Assembly (NCBI RefSeq): GCF_041146795.1
Contig: NC_135172.1
Span: forward strand, 39,944,123-40,008,122
Direction of reading: 5' to 3'
Length of the DNA stretch: 64,000 bases
DNA from: Maylandia zebra
Lineage: Eukaryota; Chordata; Actinopteri; Cichliformes; Cichlidae
The position numbers and the translations under genes are program-made. Below, in pieces: positions 15,101-26,726 of the stretch (the stretch's first letter is position 1; the number at the start of each line of letters is the position of its first letter). Under the pieces are notes generated by a model, which was not told where the DNA came from, ran no database searches, and worked only from the letters and a program-made list of their open reading frames with translations.

Positions 15101-18100
15101 TAGTAACTGTAACTTATTGTCATTTGACATGTTTCTCAGCTTTGGCTGTTTATTATCTTCAGTAAAAAGTGTTAGCGTGCTGATTAACCTAAGATCCGAT
15201 CATGTGCTCAAATTTGTTCTTCGCTTCTGTCAATGAGTCTCTTATCATTTAATGTTTGCTTTCTTCAGGCTGCTTTCATGTACCAGCTGCAGGGGAGGTA
15301 TCTTCAAAATCAGGTGCTTGAACGTGCATATGGCCCAACATTACCTTAATAGTTGGCTGTGCATTTAAAACATTAACATGAATGTTATGTGTATTTTGTG
15401 CTTTGGTGTACAGGGAATTATATGTCCTCAAGTTATAACTGGAGCAATTGGAAATGTCTTTAACGCAATATTCAACTACGTCCTCATCCATCAGCTGGAT
15501 TTGGGTGTTGCGTAAGTTTTCCTCCATCATTCCTGTGACATCATTGGTTGAATGTAACTCTAAATTCAGTCAAAGAAAACTAATGTGTTTTAAATTCTTT
15601 ATTTAATGATTCAGTGAATTTAACACAGATTGCACGATAGATTAAATGACTAAAAAGTCAAATAAAACTTACATTACCTTCTAATTTTAGTTTGGGTAGC
15701 TCTGTTGATAGCGTTTCATTTGATTGTCACTTTAAATATGTGGCATTAAATGTTTATTTTTTACGGTGTTTTTGTCTTTAAGTGGATCAGCAGCAGCCAA
15801 TGCCATCTCCCAGTATTTGCTGGCAGCAGTCTTATTCATTTACATGTACTTGAGAGGTCTGCATAAGGCTACATGGGCAGGTCAGTCATTTTACTTCTAC
15901 AGGGAATCTTGAACTTGCTGAAATGTTTTTATTTTGCTGTGTCATTCGTGACAGTTACTATTCTTTAACAGGAGGGTTTCAATAAACTTTAAGACATCTC
16001 TGTAATAGTTAAAACGTGTGGGATTTAAATAACATTTCATGGTAAGGTCAAATATATGTAAATCCTTCATTGGTAATTGTTGATCCTAGGCCTATCATAA
16101 AATTATAATTTAAACCAATAGTTTGAAAGATGACATATAGAGTCACTCTGACCCACAGGTTGGTCCCTTGACTGTCTCCAGGAGTGGGGACCCTTTGTCC
16201 AGCTGGCTGTCCCCAGCATGCTCATGCTCTGTCTGGAGTGGTGGATGTTTGAAGTGGGAGGATTCCTGGCCGGTGTGATCAGTGAGGCCGAGTTGGGAGC
16301 TCAGTCAATAACCTACGAGCTGTCCATTCTAGCATACATGGTAACTCCACTCAGTTTTGCTTGCATGTTGACTTGGCGTTACATTTTGGAATTACACATG
16401 GACTTTTTCCATAGATTCCACTAGGGTTTGCTAGTGCTGCCAGTGTACGGGTTGGGAATGCACTTGGTGCAGGAAACATCGAGCAGGCCAAGCTGTCAAG
16501 CAAAGTCCCCATCATCTGTGCATGTAAGAACCGACGTATTATTGTCTGTGTTACATAAATGGAAAGCACTAAAAATACTGATAACTGAGCAGTAGCAGCT
16601 CTAGTTTCATTTCATATTGAGCCTCATGAATAGAAAATTTTGAATAAAATATTGTTAAATAAGCATATGAAGCATAAATGTAATAAAATATAAATCCATC
16701 CGTCCTGCCACCTCCTTAACAGCTTATCCAATACCATATTGTTGATGGGAGCTTATCCCATCATTAGCTAACCTAGCATGGATGTCTTTGGACTGTGGAA
16801 GGAAGCTGTACCGAGCTATAAACCATGCAGGAAGGTACTTCACAGCAAAACGGTCATGGGTTTAAATCCACTGGCTGCCTGTGTCCTCTTGACCCATCAG
16901 AGTAAATCAATAAAAATGTAATCTAATAAACCTGGCTGCTGTATTTAAAGTGCTTTCTGTGTTCTTGTCATCGCTTTTTCCTTCAATATTAAAATTGAAT
17001 GATTTTAAAAGAGTGTAATGCATTTTATTCTGGTTTCTTTTTCTCGTTGCAGTCATAATAGCGTGCTTTGTCAGCGCTATTTTCTGTGCCTGTAAAAATG
17101 TAATTGGATACATTTTTACTTCAGAGCTGTAAGTATAATTTCTGACCTTTAACCTCTACTCTAGGACGAGTTTCTCCGTTACTTATTTTGGTATTCTTGT
17201 ATAGGTCACATCAGGTTGTTTTATGTGGCTGCTTGAACTGTTGAATGTTAAGTAAGGCTTTAACTTTCATGCTGACTCACAGACACATACGGGTGCCAAA
17301 TAAAAAAAAAACAGTTACGCTTGTTATTCATCCCTTTGTCCCAGGGTCCATTTCATTAACTGAAACAAGACTGGTTTACATTGTTGATTAGATAAAAACG
17401 AACACAATAATCAAATAATTTCATGTTACATGGAGCTCATTGCATTGAAGGTCGTTTTTCAAGTTTGTGTATGCTTCATGGTGTTTGACTGTATTTTAAC
17501 TGCACATATTTTTTTAGTGATATTTTGCAGAGGGTTTCTGACATCATGTTGGTGTTTGGTTTCTTGCATCTTGGTGATGCAATTGCAGTAAGAAATGATT
17601 TTACAGCAGTGATCAACATTTTAGGCTAATACTGAAAAATATAAAATGTGATTCAGAGAAATCTGTGTTTGTGTTTACAGGGCGTGACTGGAGGAGTTGT
17701 CAGAGGTGTAGGAAAGCAGTCGGTTGGTGCTCTGTGTAACCTGATCGGGTACTACTTTATTGGCTTACCCACTGGCGTGTCCCTGATGTTTGCAGCCGAA
17801 ATGGGAGTTGTAGGTGAGGGTGGCAGAGCAGTGAAGTCATTCCAAGTTCTTTTATTTTCCTTCACAGTAAATTAATGTGACATATTCAAGATAAGAGAAA
17901 ATATTATTTGCTGTTGTTGTCATCTTTCGGTGATTATTTACAGTTTTACACAAAATCATGAAATACAAAATGCTCAGAATTACAATTACATAGAAAAATA
18001 AATACATTAGATGTAAAGAAAAAAAAGTACTAATAGGAAAAATTAAATCTTTAACCTTTTAAATGAAACATTTTAGACAGTATTCTTTATCTAATCTTAC

Positions 18101-18847
18101 CTTAAATTGTCTTTCATTAAAATGATGCATATACTGCTGACGCTATGCGAAAGCGACAATCACCGCATGTTAAGTCTTTCAGGTTATGCTGTATTGGGAA
18201 CAAATGTGTGCAGCAGTCAGAAATTAAATGTACCTCCGGCCTGACAAGCAGGCAACCCATTAAAACTCTTCTTCTTCTGTTTTTTCTGCTGTAGGATTTT
18301 GGGCAGGCCTTACGGTTTGCGTGTTCGTGCAGTCGATCTTTTTCATCACATTTTTGTGCAAACTCAATTGGAAGAAGGCTGCTGAAGAGGTGCACACCTG
18401 CATCTATTGACAGTTTATCACACTTTCACTCATCAAAGCATGTCATTGACTGTTGTGTCTGATCAGGCTGAAGTGCGAGCGGGAGTCCGCGTCAAAGAAG
18501 AAAAAGACACGATCAAGATGGGAAATAGAGGTGAGTGGGCAAACTGGCTGAAACATCCCATTATTACAGTGTCTTATTCATACTTCTCTTTCCAAACCCT
18601 AGACTCTAATCTCATCCAGACCCCAATCAGTACTATTGCATCCAGTGGTGAGAGCGCCGAGGTGGACCACGTATTGATGGAGATGCAAATACCAGAAGAG
18701 AGTCAAACCACCAACACCACTACAGTGGGAGATGTTCTGTCAGTGTCACAGCTGGTGTTACGGCGCGGCCTGGCGATACTCATCATGATCCTCATCCTCG
18801 CTGCTGGAGTCATTACCAACACCGTCCTCACTCCACTGCTGAAATGA
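11276..18847 (+). CDS. slc47a1-like: MATE family cation/H+ antiporter, gene 2 of 3 (complete)
   Basis: Complete SLC47A gene of 583 residues (human MATE1 has 570). Sixteen coding exons, all GT-AG: 11276-11449, 12666-12767, 12857-12925, 13148-13296, 14334-14376, 15269-15313, 15414-15511, 15783-15880, 16159-16340, 16415-16523, 17053-17128, 17518-17587, 17681-17813, 18295-18389, 18467-18530 and 18603-18847. The start [11 protein letters not shown] has no competing upstream Met in frame, and the exon matches gene 3 exon 1. Conserved residues: VFCGH (Cys63), CLEWWMFE (Glu273 and Glu278), TYELS (Glu300), and FLHLGD, which keeps His386 but has Asp for Glu389. The C-terminal helix [17 protein letters not shown] is present. 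Expected role: electroneutral proton-coupled export of organic cations. Introns 3 and 15 are multiples of three without stops, so retention would keep the frame. Intron 1 carries a solo LTR. Confidence 0.96.
11717..12419 (+). mobile_element. Solo LTR (703 bp) in intron 1 of gene 2
   Basis: It starts TGTTAGGTTT and ends AAACCTATCA, short inverted ends of LTR type, and is flanked by the 5-bp direct repeat GTTTG at 11712-11716 and 12420-12424. Inside are a CA microsatellite (about 12097-12153) and an AATAAA at 12227 followed by a U5-like stretch. Gene 3 intron 1 lacks this sequence at the matching place, so the insertion came after the duplication. No internal retroviral or gypsy coding sequence remains. 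It may carry its own poly(A) signal into gene 2 intron 1. Confidence 0.7.
12549..13423 (+). repeat. Near-identical block shared with gene 3 (exons 2-4)
   Basis: This block, introns included, matches 30,889-31,762 with about six or seven single-base differences in roughly 875 bases. Exon 1 and most later exons of the two genes are clearly more diverged. The 163-residue open frame across exon 3, intron 3 and exon 4 translates identically in the two copies. Recent gene conversion is the simplest explanation. Confidence 0.85.
14600..14925 (-). repeat. Dispersed fish repeat in intron 5 of gene 2
   Basis: Words such as GGTTGCAGGGGCACTGGAACC, GGACTGTGGGAGGAAGC and GACAACATACAAGCC mark a very common fish dispersed repeat. 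It is the reverse-oriented counterpart of the copy at 25,345-25,700. Shorter pieces occur near 16,685-16,830, 36,915-37,170 and 59,310-59,450. No coding capacity is visible. Confidence 0.65.
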
Positions 18848-19862
18848 TGCAAAGTTGACAGTTGGACAAAAAGCACAAAGTTTATCTAAGTAATACAAAT
18901 GCACCTTCTTTTGTGGGAGGGTTACTTACACTGTTGATTCAACAGAGGAACAGCTGTGTGCAGTCTGTGCCCCGTCTTACAGTGTCCGGCCACAGAGATG
19001 AATTCAATAAGATGAAAAGGGCGGAATATGTAGTAAACAAAGGACAGCTTTATTAAGGCCTTTAATGAAAATGTGTGTAAAATGAGGCCACTGTTTGATA
19101 ATGATAATCAGTTTGATGATATTTTTACAGTCAATTTGTAACATACAGAACCTGCAAATAATTTAATGCACATTTTATGAAGCGTCCAGTCCTCTCATTT
19201 CATTTTATATTTTGCTGTAATACCATTCACACTGTAGCAGTATGTAGCAACTTTAAAGATATTGTTTGCATACAGTTAGTCACACTTCTTTTAAACATCA
19301 CTGATAAACCTGTGTATCCTTGCTTGCAACTGTTGGAGCAGTCCACCTCTTTCCTTCATGTACATCTTAGGCAGGGTTAAGACAAGGAAACACAAAAGCA
19401 CGCTCTCTTCACTGGGACTAGGCCTGCTCTTGTAGGCAAAAAGAAAGCACTGTGCATCTTTACACACTATATAACTTTTTTCTGCTGACCTTTGTCCAGT
19501 GTTGGTGCAGGACAGTGAGATCCAGGCCACATTTCAGTTTGAGAACAGAATATAACAGAACAAAAAACTTTTATTGTAGGGTGGAACTGGTTCCAGATTG
19601 GGCACTTGGTCTGTTTTGGTGGAAGGAAGATACTGATGTTTTAATACTAAAGTAACATTCTTTACAGTCTGTATTTTCAGAATAAAACTATGACTGTGGT
19701 ATGAAAAGTGGGACGTCTTCCAGTAATGATTTATAGAAATATTGTTTAACTGTACTCGTTTTGTCAATAAAAGGTCGAAGTTACTTGACCAAAACAGAAC
19801 TCCAGTGACAGTTTTGTTTGTTTTTTAGTTGAGGGTTCGTGCATGAACCTTGGGGTTATTGT
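18848..19862 (+). other. Gene 2 3' UTR
   Basis: Non-coding, rich in AT, with two candidate poly(A) signals. Bases from 18,873 onward are almost identical to 26,727 onward (more than 200 bases with few changes), and similarity continues in diverged form to about 19,700. Confidence 0.65.
19766..19771 (+). promoter_or_regulatory. Poly(A) signal, MATE gene 2
   Basis: AATAAA about 0.9 kb past the stop codon. Another AATAAA at 19681 is an alternative; the paralogous orphan flank carries the same string near 27,500. I cannot tell which is used. Confidence 0.5.
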
Positions 19863-19870
19863 TGTATATA

Positions 19871-20845
19871 CAGTGTTGGGAAGGTTACTTTTAAAATGTA
19901 TTCCATTACAGAATGCATGCCCCAAAATGTATTCTGTAACGTATTCCGTTACGTTACTCAATGACAGTAACGTATTCTGAATACTTTGGATTACTTAATA
20001 TATTATCATGCTTTTTACAACTACATGAATGTACTATTGCTGTGTGATTTATTACTATTACTGAAGGTCCACGGCTCCGAACTGTAGTAAAGGGAGCTCT
20101 GACTACTACGGCGGGGTCCCTGTCGGCTCGTAGCTGAAAAATAGCTTTACTTTGTTGTGTGGGTCAACTTTTCTTGCGAGAAACAGAGAGAGGCGTTGAA
20201 AGGCTGCTTCAACGGAACTTATTGTTTTCGGAGGAAAACACGAACACAGTGTACAGTCGAGTCTTAATAGCTTACTTACAACTGGGCTCGTCAGGCACTC
20301 TTCTTGGCTGAAGTCGTTATTATTATATTTACATGCTTCCAGCTCCCGTTATTGCTCGATGACACCTCGTACTTTTCCACTCCCCTTTTTCTCCCTCCTC
20401 GCACTCACAGACACATAACGTGTATGGCAGTCCATTCTCCCTGCAGCACGGACTACAATGCCCATGATGCTACATTTTTTAGAGCTATGCTTGTAGCATT
20501 CTGCTTGTTAGCTTAGCACAACAACAACAGCAACGAAAAGGCGCTCTCTCTCACCCAGGAAACACACAGTCGCAGAGAGAGAGAGAGCGTCGCCCTGTAA
20601 CCATGGCAACCGTAACGCTGCCGCCTGGAACAACAGAACGTAGCTGTCAAACAAAACCCAAACAGTCCTGACCCGCGACAAAATGAAACAGGAAAGTACC
20701 GCAGTGTAATCCATTTATTTCAACAAAGTAACTGTATTCTAAATACCACCTTTTTAAACGGTAACTGTAACGGAATACAGTTACTCATATTTTGTATTTT
20801 AAATACGTAACGGCGGTACATGTATTCCGTTACTCCCAAACACTG
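19871..20845. mobile_element. Non-autonomous hAT-like transposon (975 bp) past gene 2
   Basis: The ends are inverted: CAGTGTTGGGAAGG on the left and, reverse-complemented, CAGTGTTTGGGAG on the right. It is flanked by a perfect 8-bp target duplication TGTATATA (19,863-19,870 and 20,846-20,853), the hallmark length of hAT insertions. No transposase frame is present. The flank of gene 3 near 39,835 has the same context without the insert, so this element arrived after duplication. Confidence 0.85.
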
Positions 20846-20853
20846 TGTATATA

Positions 20854-22574
20854 TGTAGTGTTTTGTATGCACACAAAATACATTTCAATGCCTTTGCCAG
20901 CATGTCCCCAAAACACATTGAATAACTGATTTCTCTGTGTAAAAGGATACAAATACCAAAGAAGATTTATCAGAATACTTTAGTGATCCCTAGGGGAAAT
21001 TCTTTTTCGTTACAGTGCTCCATTATAAACAACCATTAACAAAGACAGACAATACGCTAACTAAGAATAGCACAATATATACAGGCATATATATACATAA
21101 AGGTCACTTATTAATAAATAGCTGAAAAAGGAAGAACATGCGCAAAAAGGGTGTAGCTGTTGCCGTAAACAGTGTGTTAAGTGGATGCGTGTGTTAAGTG
21201 GATACGTAATTCTTTAATTACTTGTTATAGTCACGTAATTAAAGAATTGTTTTAATTTTGCAGTGTCTGTCTAATTATGTTTCCTTTTTCCCCCAAGAGG
21301 AATGAATTGTGAAGCTTAACTGAAGAACTATATCTGTTTGGTATCATGGCTGCAGCACACTGGATACAATCACAGTTAACAGGTGTTGCCAATAAACCGC
21401 TCCTCTACTGCATGACTCTTTCATCTTCACAACAAGACGTTATTGCCATGGTAACACCTACCTTTAGACTGGCGTGATTTCCCCTCTGGAGCTTTCGATT
21501 CCATCAGTGACCTGACTGTGCTCAAGCTTCAGTAAATTTAGGTCAGAGTAATGAGTAATAGTAACTAACTAACCACCTCCTGTTACCAGTTTAAATTCAA
21601 TTATATACATTTTATATAAATAAAATGTATACAAATTTGGACATAATGTATATAAATATGTAACTTAAGATATTTGGGAGTAACTTAAAAAGGAATTTCT
21701 CTCATTACTGCAGTACTTTTATGGCCCACTTGGAGCCGCCCCACAGTGGGACTCACAGATATAGTAATGTTAGTCGACCTTTTGTTGTTTTTAGCCAGCG
21801 GTGAACACATTTACATGAAAGGATAGCGTGCTGAAATACCAGCTAACGTTTGTTAGTGAGCTGTGTGGGTACAAAACACGAGTACAGATATTGACTATTT
21901 AGAGCGACAATTCTAGACAGACTGTCCATTAAAAATGCTCAAAGCCATAATTCTAGTGACACAACAATAGAAGTCTGACTGACTCAAAATAGTGGACTTT
22001 AGGCCTTGTAGTTATCAATCGGATCAAACTACCTGCGTCCAGACAAATCAAAGCAGCCATACCTCTAACTTGAGTATCCCTGAGAATGGGGTTTCAAAAG
22101 TTCATGCAGTTGTTATCAGAGTGGAAACTATCCAGTGATGCCAGAAGCTGTGAAAATGCTTTTTAGTGCCTTAAGCTGTTCATGGGTCTCTCTGAGGACT
22201 GACACAGCCAGCCTCAAGTGGCACCAAGAGGAACTGCATTCCTGACTTAAGAAAAAAATTATGCATTTTTGTCAAACATTATAATGAGTTGACATCACTT
22301 GAAAAACACTTTGAATTTTGTGAAATGCCGGTTGCGGTTTGAGGAAGGAATCAAAGGGCAAAAGGGTAGATCTCCATTTGCTAATAAGATGTGAATGAAG
22401 TGGGGGAGAATATATAGAGCTGGAAGGGTGTGTATCGAGGTGTGGTTTCACTCCTGAAATTCAAATAAATTATCACCAAAGCAGGTCTCTTTGATGTTAG
22501 ATCACAGAAATGGTGGCATTGTTCCTCCTGGTGACTGTTCAAATAAGCCAACTGACTGGCCAGTCTTCAACAAA
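20854..22574. other. Duplicated downstream flank of gene 2
   Basis: No gene. The words around 20,955 and 21,270-21,480 (for example GTTGCCAATAAACCGCTCCTC and ATTGCCATGGTAACACCTACC) recur at 28,010-28,260. Those at 22,505-22,560 recur after gene 3 near 41,300. A perfect inverted repeat with 14-bp arms (21,208-21,221 and 21,235-21,248, loop 13) is embedded. Confidence 0.55.
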
Positions 22575-24098
22575 CCGTGAAGTTGCGTAATTATTCAGCC
22601 CCCTGAGTCAATACTTTGTAGAACCACCTTTTGCTGCAATTACAGCTGCCAGTCTTTTAGGGCAGCGGTCTCCAACCTTTTTTGCGTCACGGACCGGTTT
22701 ATGCCCGACAATATTTTCATGGACCGGCCTTTAAGGTGTACAACAAATACAACAAAATAAAACTAGTACCGGTACCGAAAAAAAGAAAATTTATTCATAA
22801 CACACGTGAAAAGACCCAGGAAAACCGAGTAAACGATAAAAACGATAACAAAATAACGCTGAAAACTGATAAAAACCCTGAAAACTATACATTTCACACC
22901 TGAGCCTCAACTCTCGCGGCCCGGTACCAAACGACTCACGGACCGGTACCGGTCTGAGGCCCGGGGGTTGGGGACCGCTGTTTTAGGGTATCTCTCTACC
23001 AGCTTTGCACATCTACAGACTGAAATCTTTTCCCATTCTTCTTTGCAAAACAGCTCCAGCTCAGTCAGATTAGATGGGCAGTGTTTGTGAACAGCAGTTT
23101 TCAGATCTTGCCACAGATTCTGGATTGGATTTAGATCTGGACTTTGACTGGGCCATTCTAACACATGGATATGTTTTGTTTTAAACCATTCCATTGTTGC
23201 CCTGGCTTTATGTTTAGGGTCGTTGTCCTGCTGGAAGGTGAACCCCGCCCCAGTCTCAAGTCTTTTGCAGACTCCAAGAGGTTTTCTTCCAAGATTGCCC
23301 TGTATTTGGCTCCATCCATCTTCCCATCAACTCTGACCAGCTTCCTGTCCCTGCTGAAGAGAAGCAGCCCCAGAGCATGATGCTGCCACCACCATATTTG
23401 ACAGTGGGGATGGTGTGTTCAGAGTGATGTGCAGTGTTAGTTTTCCGCCACACATGGCGTTTTGCATTTTGGCCAAAAAGTTCCATTTTGGTCTCATCTG
23501 ACCAGAGCACCTTCTTCCACATGTTTGCTGTGTCCCCCACCTGGCTTGTGGCAAACTGCAAACGGGACTTCTTATGGTTTTCTGTTACCAATGGCTTTCT
23601 TCTTGCCACTCTTCCATAAAGGCCAACTTTGTGCAGTGCACGACTAATAGTTGTCCTATGGACAGTGTAGCACCCTCAAGGATTGACGTACGCACGATGT
23701 AGTTATAGAACAGGGTTTATTCTGGTCTTGGCAACCCGTGAGAACTGCTCACGGACAAAACAATAAAACAAAACACATCAAAATGCGCTCTTGTAAGTAG
23801 TGTTAATCAATCAAAAATCCTTGATTACAGAAAATAAAACACACAAACCTCGTGAGCTGACATCCAGGAGGTGCTAAATAGTCCTTTAGGGCAAATAATT
23901 ACGCACACCCCGCTTTTCAGTTATTTATTTGTAAAAAATGTTTGGAATCATGTATGATTTTCGTTCCACTTCTCACGTGTACACCACTTTGTGTTGGTCT
24001 TTCACGTGGAATTCCAATAAAATTGATTCATGTTTGTGGCTGTAATGTGACAAAATGTGGGAAAGTTCAAGGGGGGCGAATACTTTTGCAAGCCACTG
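22575..24098 (-). mobile_element. Tc1-like element, broken, transposase relics on - strand
   Basis: The right terminus reads TTTTGCAAGCCACTG followed by TA, as in fish Tc1-like elements; the left terminus is degraded. On the - strand, 23,256-23,609 encodes a central transposase piece ([12 protein letters not shown], then [13 protein letters not shown]) and about 22,985-23,194 encodes the later piece (WPSQSPDLNPIQNLW), in different frames. About 245 bases at 23,670-23,915 do not fit the Tc1 layout and may be another insertion, perhaps an LTR-like piece (TGTAGCACC at one side, GGTGCTA at the other). A hAT MITE also interrupts it. Confidence 0.8.
22663..22980. mobile_element. hAT-type MITE (318 bp) nested in the Tc1-like element
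   Basis: Inverted termini CAGCGGTCTCCAACC and, reverse-complemented, CAGCGGTCCCCAACC. The flanking 8-bp direct repeat TTTTAGGG lies at 22,655-22,662 and 22,981-22,988. Removing the insert and one repeat restores the continuity of the Tc1 sequence. No coding capacity. Confidence 0.92.
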
Positions 24099-24318
24099 TA
24101 TTAGAAGATAACATGGTCACATCCGTCCGGAAGAAGAGACAGAGTTTGAATGCACAATGCAGTTTTTACTGTAAGTGTTTTTTATTTTCATTCACAAAAG
24201 GGGAGAAATCTAGGAGAAAGAACTGGGAGCAAAATCCGTGAATAGTGTGATTTATACTCTGTATCACGCTGCATCTGATGAAGCTGGACCATAGACATGA
24301 TCAAGAAAACTAGTGGTG

Positions 24319-24828
24319 CGGGGGGCCCTCAGGCCTCTGGCCTCTGGGCCTGCGGCTTGGTTCACTCTGGCACAGCTGGCTGCCGGCAGAGCCGGCGGGC
24401 ACGCCGGTGCAGCCCCCTCTAGCTTCTGCTCGGTGGCTACTGGGTGACGCCTTGTCTGGGGATCCTCAGCCCTTCCCATGAAGGTGGCACGGATGCCCCT
24501 CCGGTGGTCCTCCTTGGGCTCTCGCACTCTGGGGCCTCTGGATGTCTGGGGCCTGGATCTCCTCCATGCCTCCTTCATGCCCTGGGGGACGGGGCTATGG
24601 CTCTCTACATCCTCTTGCAGACCATTACATGTGGAAACCATTTGAATACAAGCGCGCTTAAATAATAAAGTTTAAATAATAAAAACAAAGGTCGATCAAA
24701 TGGACCAATACGGCAATGCCACGTTGATCCATTTGGCAAAATAAATCCATTGGGTATCCTTGTTGGTCTTCAGACAACAATTCTGACGGCTAAAGAACCA
24801 AATGGGACAGGCAAAAAAAAAAAAAAAA
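24319..24828 (+). mobile_element. Poly(A)-tailed retroposed segment (about 510 bp)
   Basis: A GC-rich segment followed by an AT-rich tail ends in an A18 run. It is flanked by the 16-base direct repeat AAGAAAACTAGTGGTG (24,303-24,318 and 24,829-24,844; the first two A are ambiguous with the tail). This is the signature of target-primed reverse transcription. The paralogous site behind gene 3 (about 41,623-41,640) has one copy of the target and no insert. I do not recognise the source family; a LINE 3' end or a SINE is likely. Confidence 0.8.
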
Positions 24829-25344
24829 AAGAAAACTAGTGGTGAAGTAACAGAGATGAAGAATACTCCATCATGGTCAGGAGTGGACCGAGGTTCCCTC
24901 TTTGTCCCCAGTGGAAAGTGGGTCCTCTTTCCCTTGATGATCCAACAATCACAAACTTCTGCTTATTCTCAGCAGCTGTTAAGTGTGACTGTGTGTATTT
25001 ATATGTAATGAAACAGCTCCTCTGCAAACAGGGAGAATTTTGTAGAAATGACTGATGTCCCACTCAGCCCTCTCGTGGTTCAGATGTTTTCAGCTGTTTA
25101 GTGATTTATGAGTGTCAGTTCAAGTCCAGGATGACATTGTTTCTTTTCTCTGCATGATCACAGTTAAAAAGTAACTTCTTTGTGATACCGCCAGCAGACT
25201 GTGTTCAGGGCCAGATTTCCTTTTTTGAGTCATTTGACACCTGTTACATAACATAACATAACGTTTATTGGAAATATTGTTTAAACCTGCACATTTTTTT
25301 GTCAGTATTCAGCACTTTCAGTACAAATAGTTTTTATTCTCTGT
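24829..25344. other. Duplicated MATE downstream flank, continued
   Basis: Continues the unit interrupted by the insertions above. It matches 41,630-41,700 behind gene 3 and then 28,500-28,950 and 8,940-9,170 (GTCCCACTCAGCC, AAAAAGTAACTTCTTTGTG). No gene. Confidence 0.55.
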
Positions 25345-25700
25345 TGTCATCTTTTGGGCCACATGGTGGAATGGTGGTTAGCACTGTTGCCTCACAAGAA
25401 GGTCCTGAGTTTGGCTCCACCCTCTGGCCACAGGTTTTCTGTGTGGAGTTCACATGTTCTCCCCATGTTGGTGCAGGTTCTGCCCAGTTTCCTCCCACAG
25501 TCTAAAGACATGCTGTTAGTGGGGTTAGGTCAATTGATGATTAAGCAGTGAATGGTTTCCTGTCGGTGTGTTAGCCCTACATCAGATTGGCAACCTGTCC
25601 AGGGTGAACCCTGCCTCTCGCCATATGGTAGCTGAGCTAGGATCCAGCCCTCCCAGCAGGAACCCTGATAAGGATAAACAGAAGAGGAAGGATCGATGGA
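25345..25700 (+). repeat. Dispersed fish repeat, + orientation
   Basis: Contains the familiar string GGTTAGCACTGTTGCCTCAC, then TGTGTGGAGTTCACATGTTC, and ends near GGATAAACAGAAGAGGAAGG. It is a high-copy fish interspersed repeat, opposite in direction to the copy at 14,600-14,925. Short open frames in it are not genes. Confidence 0.7.
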
Positions 25701-26726
25701 TGCACTATATATTTGTAATACTTTGTCATGTAGACAATATGGTGCTTGGAGTCATGCTGTCACAATGTAACTTAATACAGATACATTTTAATATCTAAGC
25801 TCTGTGTACTAAAAAAAAACCAAAAGAAAAAAGCACATGAACCACTCTAGCACTGAGGCATCAGTTTTTAACTTTCATTTTAACGGTCAACTGGGCAAAA
25901 AAACAAAAACTAAAAAAAATTTCATGTGCAAAAGTCAAATCTGATTTTAAAAGAAAAATGTGTAAATTTAGAGTATAAATACTTTTCTTGTGAGCTGAGT
26001 ATATTAGCTCTCAGAAAACATAGCTTTAAAATCCAGATTTGTTCCAGTTTCAATCCCTCCAATTAAATCAACAATTATGAATAAAAATGATAAAATGCTG
26101 AACTAGCTTCACATGAAGCGGCAATACATTCAAGCAACTCAGAACATTCATCTTCTCTGACTCGATTATCAATAATATGCACAGTCCAAGCTTCCTGTTA
26201 ACACCTTCAATAATTAACCTTAATCTTAATTAACCTTAATCTAGTCTGGGTTTCTTACTGTGTCTTCTGCTGATTGAAAAAAAATTATATATATACATAA
26301 TTTGGGGTTTTTTGCTGTTAAGATCACTTTTATTAGGTCACACAGCAAACCTGGATCCTGACAACCGGTCCAAGATTCTCAGCTAATCTGGTATCTGAGC
26401 TTTATCGAGTTTTCCATTACATATCTCCTATACTACTTCCTGCCTTAAGGCCAGTATTACTCCCAAATTTCTCATTGTGAGTCTTCCATCTTCACCTAAC
26501 TTCTGCTATCAATCAATGACTTTCATCAGGTTGCATACCAGATCAATTAAATACAGCCTGTTAAAAAAAACTCCCTAAATTTCACTGTGTTAAAGAATTA
26601 CAGGCCATTGATTTGTAAAATCCCCAAGGAAGCTGTGGCTCATCAGCTACTTGTAATAATGATTTTTTTTTTTTAAATTAACATGAATAATCCTCACAGC
26701 AAAAATCACCCTTAAATAGAGTCATG
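25701..26726. other. Intergenic, nothing recognised
   Basis: AT-rich sequence with no gene, RNA or transposon end that I could support. Confidence 0.4.

Noticed and set aside
24264..24641. 125-codon GC-rich frame on the - strand
   Set aside because: It lies antisense in the retroposed segment, has low-complexity Pro/Arg/Ala composition and no recognisable domain.
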